38,509 bases of DNA, taken from contig DGTS01000004.1 in assembly GCA_002394385.1 (NCBI GenBank), positions 1 to 38,509 on the forward strand. The letters are read 5' to 3'. Positions 22,949-30,421 of the stretch are shown piece after piece (within the stretch, counting starts at the first letter, position 1; each line of letters opens with the position of its first letter). Source of the DNA: Prevotella sp. UBA4330. Lineage in GTDB: Bacteria; Bacteroidota; Bacteroidia; Bacteroidales; Bacteroidaceae. Position numbers and translations under genes: made by a program. The notes beneath the pieces were generated by a model. It made no database searches. It worked only from the letters and a program-made list of their open reading frames with translations, and was not told the DNA's origin.

Positions 22949-23613
22949 AATTCTGTAATTATTTGGTTTTCACTGTTTTCAAAACATATACTGCCATCTT
23001 CCATATAGACGGCACGATATCCGCGAGCCTCCATCTGGGAGATGATTACCTGTCGCCTCAGTTCTGCCATCTCCTCTTCTATCTCTGCCATTTCCTCGCG
23101 CAGTTTCTTGTTCTCCGCCATCACCATCTCCATGCTTACCTTGTCAGAAATAGTCTTTTTCGGCTTGCTCGCCTTACGCTTTCTGTCCTTGGCGATGCTC
23201 ATTGGCTTCGGTTTCTGCATCTTCTCTATTGGTTCGTCATTGCTGCGCTCAACACTAACGGCAGGAGTGGCCGGCTTTTCTGTTTGCTTTTGTAGCGTAA
23301 TCACGGGTTCATGGCTTTCCTTCAGCACCGTTGTGAGAGTCAAAATGCCCAACAACAGAACCGCCGCCGCTGCCATCCAGCGCAGCACCCTCACCTTTCT
23401 TGTGCCTCGGTTTTTGGCCTGCCGAACAACGCAGACATCGCCTTGCATACCGCCAGCAAACCATCGGAACATCGTCTGATAGTCAGCCAACCGCTCAGGA
23501 ACATCGTCCTGGCTGAAGTATCTTTCCAAAATGCGCTCCTCCTCGACGGTAGTGTGCCCATCGAGAAACCTCAGTAACAATTCATCTATGTCCTTTTCTG
23601 AAATCCTGTTCAT
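22945..23613 (-). CDS. probable single-pass anti-sigma factor
   Basis: 222 residues. The first roughly 80 residues are acidic then basic and resemble the N-terminal part of Bacteroidetes anti-sigma-like proteins (DELLLRFLDGHTTVEEERIL). One transmembrane segment follows (about 83-98, WMAAAAVLLLGILTLTTV). The periplasmic part has a Pro/Lys-rich linker and a strong coiled coil (about 160-195, with repeated EE and EMAE). It lies between an ECF sigma factor and an exported protein with ATGA overlaps on both sides. No zinc-binding HxxxCxxC motif is visible, so this is not a classic ZAS protein. Family assignment rests mostly on context. Confidence 0.65.
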   Translation of the reverse strand: MNRISEKDIDELLLRFLDGHTTVEEERILERYFSQDDVPERLADYQTMFRWFAGGMQGDVCVVRQAKNRGTRKVRVLRWMAAAAVLLLGILTLTTVLKESHEPVITLQKQTEKPATPAVSVERSNDEPIEKMQKPKPMSIAKDRKRKASKPKKTISDKVSMEMVMAENKKLREEMAEIEEEMAELRRQVIISQMEARGYRAVYMEDGSICFENSENQIITEL

Positions 23614-24110
23614 ATCTTGTTCCTCCTCCTTATTTCATCAAGTAATGTGTGACGAGCCCTTGAGAGCAGTGTCGATACAGATGTTTCGGCTATTCCCAAG
23701 CGTCTTGCTATCTCCCCATTGCTTAGGTGTTCCACCTGTCTCATGCCAAGAATGGCATACTGAGTAGGCGGCAACTGTCGGAGTCTTTGCCTGAGCCAAC
23801 TCTCTTCCTCTGCCGCTTCCAGACTTTCATCGGGCACGTCGTGCTGTGCTGCCAGCCTCACTTCGTTCCCGCAGAGCGGCATAGTGCGCTGCTTTCTCAG
23901 CATGTCGATGGTCATGTTCCGCGCAATTACAGCCGCCAGCCTCTCCATTCCTGCAGCGTCATTAATATCGTCGAGCATCTGCCAAAGCCTCAACATCACC
24001 TCCTGGGCAATGTCTTCTGCCTCCTCAATGTCGGCACCTTGCACCCTGCTTACATTCAGGGCGCGTTGGCGTAGCGCTGTTGCTTTCTCTTCAAATGCTC
24101 TTATGTCCAT
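23610..24110 (-). CDS. ECF-type RNA polymerase sigma factor
   Basis: A 166-residue sigma-70 family protein with only regions 2 and 4, as in extracytoplasmic function sigma factors. Region 2 includes EAEDIAQEVMLRLWQ (about 30-44) and RNMTIDMLRKQR (about 64-75). Region 4 has the helix-turn-helix LPPTQYAILGMRQVEHLSNGE then IARRLGIAETSVSTLLSRAR (about 113-153). It is the first gene of the three-gene unit and overlaps its probable anti-sigma gene by 4 bp. No consensus TAnnTTTG box stands directly upstream, which is compatible with autoregulation from its own type of promoter. Confidence 0.9.
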   Translation of the reverse strand: MDIRAFEEKATALRQRALNVSRVQGADIEEAEDIAQEVMLRLWQMLDDINDAAGMERLAAVIARNMTIDMLRKQRTMPLCGNEVRLAAQHDVPDESLEAAEEESWLRQRLRQLPPTQYAILGMRQVEHLSNGEIARRLGIAETSVSTLLSRARHTLLDEIRRRNKI

Positions 24111-24264
24111 GCTGATTGTCGTTGATTATATAACGTAAAAGCATGAATAATTCAAACACACATTAACAAATAATAACGTTCTAAGCCCTGATTTCAGACT
24201 AAATAAGCACCTTTCATCATGCCGTTTATAACTACTTGGATTTCAAGAAGATACAAATGGGGTG

Positions 24265-24305
24265 ACAAAGTTATTAACTTTGTTGAACAAAGTTAATAAC
24301 TTTGT
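24265..24305. repeat. 20-bp perfect inverted repeat with TTATTAACTTTGT core
   Basis: Arms 24265-24284 and 24286-24305 are perfectly complementary around one central base. Each arm is itself nearly palindromic (ACAAAGTTAttAACTTTGT form). The core is shared with the direct repeats at 11558-11601. It could be an operator or a promoter-derived repeat, since TAACTTTG boxes occur within. Confidence 0.75.
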
Positions 24306-24337
24306 CTTTCGGTTTGGCATCAGTTAGAATCTCATTG

Positions 24338-24377
24338 GATATCTTTGGGAATCGCGATTGATATCTTTGGGTATCGC
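24338..24377 (+). repeat. two 18-bp direct repeats containing TATCTTTG
   Basis: GATATCTTTGGGAATCGC (24338-24355) and GATATCTTTGGGTATCGC (24360-24377) lie 22 bp apart, two helical turns. Each holds a TAnnTTTG-type box pointing right. No -33 TTTG is evident at the right distance for the first one. Confidence 0.6.
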
Positions 24378-24408
24378 AAAGGTAATTATACATTTTATTT
24401 TCTCATTG

Positions 24409-24558
24409 CTAATGACTCCCCGCCCCTGTAGGGGAGGGGTAAGGGGTGGGGTCAGTGATATTATGTAAAGAAATAAAAGGATATAGAAGTCTGTTTGTGT
24501 GTGGAGAAAAACACTGACCCCACCCCTGCCCCTCCCCTACAGGGGCGGGGAGACATCG
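24409..24558. repeat. GC-rich inverted-repeat element, copy 2
   Basis: Arms of about 39 bp (24418-24457 and 24512-24550) are nearly perfect complements, both with CCCCTNNAGGGG hairpins and ending in GGGGTCAGTG. The core is 24458-24511. The left edge GCTAATGACTCCCC and a right-hand CATTTGG.GG stretch match copy 1 at 7537-7715 in the same orientation, while the core matches copy 1 only when reversed. Confidence 0.8.
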
Positions 24559-24652
24559 TGAACAGCATTTGGGGGAACATTGTACCTATTTTTTATAAAA
24601 TCGTAACTTTATGTCGCTTTGCTCCATAAAGTTAGGCTGCACCTCGGCAATA

Positions 24653-24700
24653 AAAATAAATGCATTTATTTTGTATTGTCTTCGATTTGCGCTAACTTTG
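24653..24700 (+). promoter_or_regulatory. hairpin-promoter of the GH3 gene
   Basis: A perfect 20-bp palindrome (24653-24672, centre ATGCAT) runs into the -33 TTTG (24670-24673). The spacer is 19 bp and TAACTTTG is at 24693-24700, 43 bp before the ATG. Confidence 0.8.
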
Positions 24701-24743
24701 CAGGCGGAAAAGAAATCAATACCTGACTGTAGAATTATTTAAA

Positions 24744-26294
24744 ATGAGTCTAACAGGAATTATTAGGAATGTGTTTGTGCCGCGACAGAAGAAACTGCTG
24801 CTGCATAACAGCGCGCCGTTGCAGTTGCAACAGAAGGCGTTGGAGCACCTTGTGGAGCGCGGCAGGAACACGGAATACGGGCAGAAGCACTCTTTCAACT
24901 CGATAAAGAACTATGATGATTTCGCCGGCATGGTGCCGCTGAACACCTACGAGGAGTTGAAGGGCGACATCGACCGCATGCGTCACGGCGAGCAGAGCGT
25001 GCTGTGGCCGGGGCAGGTGAAATGGTATGCCAAGTCGTCGGGAACGACCAACGACAAGTCGAAGTTCATCCCGGTGAGCGCGGAGGGACTTCAGTCGATG
25101 CACTATCAGGGCGGCAAGGATGCCGTGGCTATGTATCTTGCCAACAACCCGAAAAGCAAGTTGTTCGACGGACGTGCCCTTATCCTCGGCGGAAGCCACT
25201 CACCGAATTACAATCTGCCCGGCTCGCTGGTGGGAGACCTCAGCGCTATCCTCATTGAGAACATCAACCCGATGGCCAACTTCGTGCGAGTGCCAAGCAA
25301 GAAGACAGCGCTTCTGAGCGACTTCGAACTGAAGCGCGACCGCATAGCGCACGAGACGATAGACAAGAACGTGACCAACCTGAGCGGCGTTCCGTCGTGG
25401 ATGCTCTCGGTACTGATGCGAGTTATGGAACTCTCTGGCAAGCAACACCTTAACGAGGTGTGGCCAAATCTGGAGGTGTTCTTCCACGGTGGCGTGGCGT
25501 TCACGCCCTACCGCAAGCAATATGAGCAACTCATCACCTCGCCCGACATGCACTATATGGAGACATATAACGCCAGCGAGGGATTCTTCGGACTGCAGAA
25601 CGACCCTTCGGACTCGTCGATGCAACTGATGCTCGACTACGGAGTGTTCTACGAGTTCATTCCTATGGACAAGTTCCCCGACGCCATCGCCTCGGCGGGG
25701 ATGGCTCGCCAGCAACTGGAACCGGAGAAGCAGCCGTGCATTGTGCCACTCGAAGGAGTGGAGGTGGGTGTCAACTACGCTATGGTTATCAGCACCACGT
25801 GCGGCTTGTGGCGCTATGTCATCGGCGACACGGTGCGCTTCACCAGCGTGAAACCGTATAAGTTTGTCATCACTGGGCGCACAAAGCACTTCATCAATGC
25901 CTTCGGCGAGGAACTCATCGTTGACAATGCCGAGCAAGGACTTGCCTACGCATGCCACGAGACGGGTGCCGAAGTGCTGGAATATACCGCCGCCCCGGTA
26001 TTCATGGACGGCAACGCGAAGTGCCGCCACCAGTGGCTGATAGAGTTCTCCAAGAGTCCCGACTCGCTGGAACGCTTCAGCGACCTGCTCGACAAGAAAC
26101 TGCAGGAAATAAACAGCGACTACGAGGCAAAACGATATAAGGACATCACGCTGCAGCATCTTGAGATAATAGAGGCTCACCACGGACTCTTCGAGGAGTG
26201 GATGAAGTCGAGGGGCAAACTGGGAGGCCAGAACAAGGTGCCCCGACTGAGCAACAGCCGCGAGCATATCGACCAGTTGCTGGCGATGAACTAA
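24744..26294 (+). CDS. GH3 auxin-responsive promoter family protein (ANL-type adenylating enzyme)
   Basis: GH3 proteins are acyl-adenylate-forming enzymes; plant members join amino acids to hormones, while the bacterial substrate is unknown. The P-loop motif is YAKSSGTTNDKSKFIPVS (about residues 93-110). YNASEGFFGLQ (about 274-284) is the adenine-binding motif, and YVIGDTVRF (about 364-372) holds the conserved Asp. TGRTKHFINAFGEEL (about 381-395) is the hinge to the small C-terminal domain. At 516 residues the protein is full-length and all motifs are intact. It has its own hairpin-promoter. It is followed by a lipoprotein and acyltransferase cluster, hinting at envelope or lipid chemistry, which is inference. 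Confidence 0.9.
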   Translation: MSLTGIIRNVFVPRQKKLLLHNSAPLQLQQKALEHLVERGRNTEYGQKHSFNSIKNYDDFAGMVPLNTYEELKGDIDRMRHGEQSVLWPGQVKWYAKSSGTTNDKSKFIPVSAEGLQSMHYQGGKDAVAMYLANNPKSKLFDGRALILGGSHSPNYNLPGSLVGDLSAILIENINPMANFVRVPSKKTALLSDFELKRDRIAHETIDKNVTNLSGVPSWMLSVLMRVMELSGKQHLNEVWPNLEVFFHGGVAFTPYRKQYEQLITSPDMHYMETYNASEGFFGLQNDPSDSSMQLMLDYGVFYEFIPMDKFPDAIASAGMARQQLEPEKQPCIVPLEGVEVGVNYAMVISTTCGLWRYVIGDTVRFTSVKPYKFVITGRTKHFINAFGEELIVDNAEQGLAYACHETGAEVLEYTAAPVFMDGNAKCRHQWLIEFSKSPDSLERFSDLLDKKLQEINSDYEAKRYKDITLQHLEIIEAHHGLFEEWMKSRGKLGGQNKVPRLSNSREHIDQLLAMN

Positions 26295-26325
26295 ACCCCT
26301 CTACATCTCCCCCGAGGGGGAGGGC
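26295..26325. repeat. GC hairpin element after the GH3 gene (inverted copy of 21398)
   Basis: ACCCCTCT, six bases, then CTCCCCCGAGGGGGAGGG. It begins directly after the GH3 stop codon and could act as a transcript end structure, though no T-run follows. It repeats the element at 21398-21428 in the other orientation. Confidence 0.75.
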
Positions 26326-26417
26326 TGGTCGCTCACAAGACCTTTAATGAGAGGAGGGGATGCTGCTGGAGTATAAGAAAATAAACTTTCGGTAGAGAAA
26401 GAAGTCAAAGAGACAAG

Positions 26418-28379
26418 ATGAAAGTGATTAGAGACAATAAGCAAACGATGAAAGACAGAGTGCTATTGCCACTTTGCCTCATCATCCTTGCGCTCTCTTC
26501 ATGCGCCAGAATGGGCAATCCCGACGGCGGATGGTACGACGAGACACCGCCGAAGGTGATCGGTGCCACGCCCGCCGACAACTCCGTAGGCGTGACATCA
26601 CGAAAGATAAGCATCTTCTTCGACGAATTTGTGAAACTGGAAAACGCGCAGGAGAAGGTGGTAGTGTGCCCTCCGCAAATGGAAATGCCCGAGATTAAGA
26701 CCGCCGGAAAGCAGATAAAGGTAGAACTGAAAGACTCGCTCGTACCCAATACCACCTACACCATCGACTTCAGCGATGCCATAACCGACAACAACGAGGG
26801 AAACCCCATGGGCAACTACACCTACAGTTTCTCCACGGGTGACAAGATAGACACGCTCGAAGTGTCGGGACATGTGCTCGAGGCAGAGAACCTGGAGCCG
26901 ATAAAAGGCATCCTCGTGGGACTCTACTCCAACCAAGCCGACTCAGCGTTCCAAAAAGAGCCGATGCTAAGAGTGAGCCGCACCGACAGCCGCGGACGCT
27001 TCGTGATACGCGGCATAGCGCCAGGCGACTACCGCATCTACGCCCTGATGGATGCCGACGGAGACTTCCGCTTCACGCAGAAAAGCGAGGAACTGGCATT
27101 CACCCACGACATAGTGACACCATGGTCGAGACCCGACGTGAGACAAGACACCATCTGGCTCGACTCGCTGCGCATCAAGGACATCGAGAGAGTTGAATAT
27201 ACCCGCTACATGCCCGACGACATCGTGCTGCGCGCATTCACCGAGGTACAGACAGACCGCTACCTGCTGAAGAGCGAGAGGAAAGAGGCTAACCGCTTCA
27301 CGCTATTCTATAGTTACGGCGGCGAGATGCCCGAGGTGCGCGGAATGGACTTTGACGACCGCGATGCCTTCATCATAGAGAAGAGCGAACACATGGACAC
27401 GCTGACCTACTGGCTGCGCGACTCCACGCTGATAAACCGCGACACGCTGACAATAGCCCTCAGTTATATGGCCACCGACACCCTCGGAGTGCTGCAACCG
27501 CAAGCAGACACCCTGTCGCTGGTGTCGCGCGACACCTACGAGAAACGCATGAAGCGCGAGCAGAAGAAGTATGAAGAGTGGAAGAAGAAGCAAGACAAGG
27601 CCGAGAAACGTGGTGACCCGTTCGAGACTGTGATGCCCGCAGAGGCGCTGAGACCAAAATACAACGTCAATCCCGAACTGGCTCCCGACCAGAATCCATG
27701 GATAGCGTTCGACGTTCCGCTGCAAAAGGTGGACAGCAGCGCCGTTCACCTGTATTCAAAGATCGACTCACTGTGGTATCGCTCGCCCTTCGTGCTGCAG
27801 AAACGCAGCGGATCGGAGCGCATCTATGACATCCTCGGCGAGTGGCGGCCTGACATAGAATACAGTTTCGAGGTTGACTCTGCCGCCTTCATCGACATAT
27901 ATGGACACGCCGCAAAATCGTTCAAACAAGGATTTAAGGTGAAGTCGAACGATGACTACAGCACGGTGATAGTGAACATCGGCGGACTTGAAGGCAAGAA
28001 CCTCGTAGTGCAGTTGCTCGACAAGAGCGGCAATCCCGTGAAGAAGGTGACCACCGCCAACGGTACTGCAGAGTTCTTCTACGTCAATCCCGGCACTTAC
28101 TACATGCGGCTCTTTGTTGACGACAACAACAACGGCGTGTGGGACACTGGCTGCTACGCCGAGGACAGACAGGCAGAAGAGGTGTACTACTATCACGAGG
28201 CACTGGAGTGCAAGGCAAAATGGGACATCCCGCTGTCGTGGTCGCCCACCGCAAGACCGCTCACTCAGCAAAAGCCGTCGGTGATAGTGAAGCAAAAGCC
28301 CGACAAAGACAAGAAGATAAGGAACAGAAATATAAAAAGAGCCCGTGAAAAAGGCATAGAGTATGTTCCGAACACGTAA
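26418..28379 (+). CDS. lipoprotein with N-terminal bacterial Ig-like domain
   Basis: 653 residues with a lipoprotein signal (LIILALSSC, lipidated Cys29 from this start). An ATG at 26448 would give a shorter, more typical signal peptide, so either start is possible. About residues 43-135 form an Ig-like (Big_5/SbsA-type) domain with DETPPKVIGATPADNSVGV and NTTYTIDFSDAITDNN. A carboxypeptidase-regulatory-like or prealbumin-like beta domain follows (about 150-220). A long uncharacterised part has a Lys-rich helix (KREQKKYEEWKKKQDKAEKRG, split by DNA context, about 378-398), and a calcium-binding-like DDNNNGVWDTG lies near 571-581. The family is common in Bacteroidetes and has no known function. 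The gene end is fused to an 8-bp repeat array that supplies its stop. Confidence 0.82.
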   Translation: MKVIRDNKQTMKDRVLLPLCLIILALSSCARMGNPDGGWYDETPPKVIGATPADNSVGVTSRKISIFFDEFVKLENAQEKVVVCPPQMEMPEIKTAGKQIKVELKDSLVPNTTYTIDFSDAITDNNEGNPMGNYTYSFSTGDKIDTLEVSGHVLEAENLEPIKGILVGLYSNQADSAFQKEPMLRVSRTDSRGRFVIRGIAPGDYRIYALMDADGDFRFTQKSEELAFTHDIVTPWSRPDVRQDTIWLDSLRIKDIERVEYTRYMPDDIVLRAFTEVQTDRYLLKSERKEANRFTLFYSYGGEMPEVRGMDFDDRDAFIIEKSEHMDTLTYWLRDSTLINRDTLTIALSYMATDTLGVLQPQADTLSLVSRDTYEKRMKREQKKYEEWKKKQDKAEKRGDPFETVMPAEALRPKYNVNPELAPDQNPWIAFDVPLQKVDSSAVHLYSKIDSLWYRSPFVLQKRSGSERIYDILGEWRPDIEYSFEVDSAAFIDIYGHAAKSFKQGFKVKSNDDYSTVIVNIGGLEGKNLVVQLLDKSGNPVKKVTTANGTAEFFYVNPGTYYMRLFVDDNNNGVWDTGCYAEDRQAEEVYYYHEALECKAKWDIPLSWSPTARPLTQQKPSVIVKQKPDKDKKIRNRNIKRAREKGIEYVPNT

Positions 28380-28505
28380 AGGTAAAAAAGTAAAAAGGTA
28401 AAAAAGTAAAAAAGTAAGAAGGTAAAGATAAGGGTAAAAAAGTAAAAAGATAAAAAAGTAAAAGGGTAAAACTCCTATACTTCTCTACTCGCTTTTAAGA
28501 GCGAG
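28376..28505. repeat. 8-bp repeat array after the Ig-like lipoprotein gene
   Basis: The stop codon TAA (28377-28379) lies in the first unit. Octamers GTAAAAAA, GTAAAAAG, GTAAAAAA, GTAAAAAA, GTAAGAAG and GTAAAGAT run from 28382 to 28429. A second run follows to about 28472. An inverted part reads GTAGAGAA, GTATAGGA on the minus strand. A CTCGCT/AGCGAG hairpin (28488-28505) closes it. The length of this stretch makes it the largest array in the window. Confidence 0.85.
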
Positions 28506-28531
28506 GCGTGCAAAAATTAAATTTATTAATT

Positions 28532-29338
28532 ATGAAAAAGTTTGTATTCTCGATAATCATTGCTTTGGCCTTTGCCATTGGTGCCTCCGCCCAGTGCACG
28601 TTCCGCAACACGGCATTCGAGTCGGGCGAGGCTCTCTCATACAACGTCTATTACAACTGGAAGTTCGTATGGGTGAAGGCTGGGTCGGCCTCTATGTCGG
28701 TCTATAAGTCTTATTTCAAGGGAAAGGAAGCCTATCGCGCTTCGCTGGTGACCAGAGGCAACGACAAAGCAGACAAGATGTTTGTGCTGCGCGACACACT
28801 GCTCACCTACTGCACTCCCGATTTGGTGCCGCTGTATTTTCGCAAGGGTGCCAACGAGGGAAAACGATATGTGGTTGACGAGGTATGGTACACCTACGGC
28901 GGAGGGCTGACAAAGATGCGCCAGCACCGTCAACGCAAGGACGGCACACACAGTTGGATGAACTCTTCAAAGAAGGAGTGCGTCTATGACATGCTGAGCA
29001 TCTTCCTCAGAGCACGCAACTTCGACCCCACAAACTGGACCAAAGGACATGAAGTGAAGTTCCCCATTGCCGACGGCAACAGCGTGGACAACGCCATACT
29101 GCGCTACCGCGGCAAATCGACGGTGAAGGCAGACAACGGCAAGAAATACCGCTGTCTGGAACTCTCGTATATGGAACTGGAGAAGGGTAAATGGAAGGAG
29201 ATTGTGCGCTTCTACGTCACCGACGACAAGAATCACGTGCCCGTGCGGCTCGACATGTTCCTGCGCTTCGGCTCTGCCAAGGCGTTCCTCAACGGCATGC
29301 ACGGAGTGAAGAACCCCCTCACCAGTGTTGTGAAATAA
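28532..29338 (+). CDS. DUF3108 domain exported protein
   Basis: 268 residues from the ATG at 28532; a frame from a GTG at 28508 adds eight residues but spoils the signal peptide. The signal peptide is MKKFVFSIIIALAFAIGASAQ, cut to show hydrophobic residues 4-17. The body begins with FESGEALSYNVYYNWKFVWV (about 31-50), typical of DUF3108, and continues as an all-beta periplasmic protein. The function of the family is unknown; members are often encoded near envelope lipid genes, and here an LpxL-like acyltransferase gene follows after 98 bp. Confidence 0.83.
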   Translation: MKKFVFSIIIALAFAIGASAQCTFRNTAFESGEALSYNVYYNWKFVWVKAGSASMSVYKSYFKGKEAYRASLVTRGNDKADKMFVLRDTLLTYCTPDLVPLYFRKGANEGKRYVVDEVWYTYGGGLTKMRQHRQRKDGTHSWMNSSKKECVYDMLSIFLRARNFDPTNWTKGHEVKFPIADGNSVDNAILRYRGKSTVKADNGKKYRCLELSYMELEKGKWKEIVRFYVTDDKNHVPVRLDMFLRFGSAKAFLNGMHGVKNPLTSVVK

Positions 29339-29436
29339 AAGACCAACGTTTTCATGCAGCCGAGAGCAGAGTCCAAACTTGTTTGGCTATGCCGAGGTAA
29401 GAAAAGGTCGAATGAAATTCAAGGCTTAATTGCTAT

Positions 29437-30402
29437 ATGTACACAGTAGTCAGGACATTGTTTTACGCCATTTCGCTGCTTCCCTATCGCGCTCTTTACG
29501 TGATAGCCGACTTCTTTTACCTTATTATATATTATATAGTGGGCTACAGGAAGCGCGTGGTGAAGAAAAATCTTGCCAACTCTTTCCCCGAGAAAAGCGA
29601 GGAAGAGCGCAAGGAGATAGAGCGTAAGTTCTACCGATGGCTGTGCGACTACTTCGTGGAGACACTGAAACTCATCAGCGTAAGCGACGAGACATTCATG
29701 AAGCATGTGCGCTTCGAGGGAATGGACGTTGTGGAACAGTGTTTCGCCGAGGGACAAGACTGCGCCGGAATACTTGGACACCACGGCAACTGGGAGTATC
29801 TTTCAGCCTCCGACCTTGGACTTACATCATGGGGATTCCGTGCTGTTGACAGAGGCAGCAAGGCCACATCGCTGGCAGCAGTGTGTGGACTCATTTACCA
29901 TCCGCTGAACAACAAGATGTTCGACCGCCTGTTCATTGAGATTCGCCAGGCAATGCGCGGCGTGTGCATTCCTAAGAAAGACATTCTGAGATACCTTGTC
30001 AGTTATCGTCGTGAGGGACGAAAGACACTGTTCGGATATATCGCCGACCAGGCTCCTAAGTGGGAGAACATACACCTGTGGGTAGATTTCCTGAATCAGG
30101 AAACGCCAGTGTTCACAGGTGCAGAGCGCATTATGAGCAAGATGAACAACGCCGTTTTCTTCATTGAAGTTGAGCGTCCGCGCCGTGGACAGTATGTCTT
30201 CAAGTATCAACTGATGACGCGCGAACCCTCGAAGATGGAGCATGGAGAACTGACACGGCAGTACTTCGCGCGCCTAGAGGACAGCATACGCCGCAATCCC
30301 TCCATTTATCTGTGGACTCACGACCGCTGGAAGCGCACCCGTGAGGAGTTTGAGCGCCGCTACGTTGTGAAGAACGGTCACAACGTTGGCGTTAATCGAT
30401 AG
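29437..30402 (+). CDS. lysophospholipid/lipid A acyltransferase, LpxL family
   Basis: A membrane-anchored acyltransferase of the LpxL/HtrB family, expected to add a secondary acyl chain to lipid A. One N-terminal transmembrane segment (about residues 15-35) is followed by the HxxxxE-type catalytic motif in GHHGNWEYLSA (about 112-122), with the His and Glu intact. YIADQAPKWENIHLWVDFLNQ (split, about 206-226) and TGAERIMSKMNNAVFFIEVER form the later conserved regions. YLWTHDRWKR near the C-terminus is a strong family mark. The length of 321 residues is normal. Bacteroidales lipid A is usually penta- or tetra-acylated, so this is probably the single late acyltransferase; that is inference. Confidence 0.9.
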   Translation: MYTVVRTLFYAISLLPYRALYVIADFFYLIIYYIVGYRKRVVKKNLANSFPEKSEEERKEIERKFYRWLCDYFVETLKLISVSDETFMKHVRFEGMDVVEQCFAEGQDCAGILGHHGNWEYLSASDLGLTSWGFRAVDRGSKATSLAAVCGLIYHPLNNKMFDRLFIEIRQAMRGVCIPKKDILRYLVSYRREGRKTLFGYIADQAPKWENIHLWVDFLNQETPVFTGAERIMSKMNNAVFFIEVERPRRGQYVFKYQLMTREPSKMEHGELTRQYFARLEDSIRRNPSIYLWTHDRWKRTREEFERRYVVKNGHNVGVNR

Positions 30403-30421
30403 ACTATGTATCTCTGAATGT

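Larger units (their letters stand above)
24111..24743. other. 633-bp intergenic region rich in repeats
   Basis: No credible gene is seen. From left to right it contains a 41-bp inverted repeat (24265-24305), two 18-bp direct repeats with TATCTTTG boxes (24338-24377), a GC-rich inverted element (24409-24558), a degenerate promoter-unit remnant with inverted TAACTTTATG/CATAAAGTTA (about 24603-24634) and the hairpin-promoter of the GH3 gene (24653-24700). It separates the leftward sigma operon from the rightward GH3 gene. Confidence 0.8.

Noticed and set aside
25200..26267. A 355-codon antisense open frame in the GH3 gene
   Set aside because: Shadow of the sense gene; no promoter, signal or domain.
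17788..28505. CRISPR array
   Set aside because: The repeats are contiguous 7-8 bp units without spacers, and no cas genes are present.
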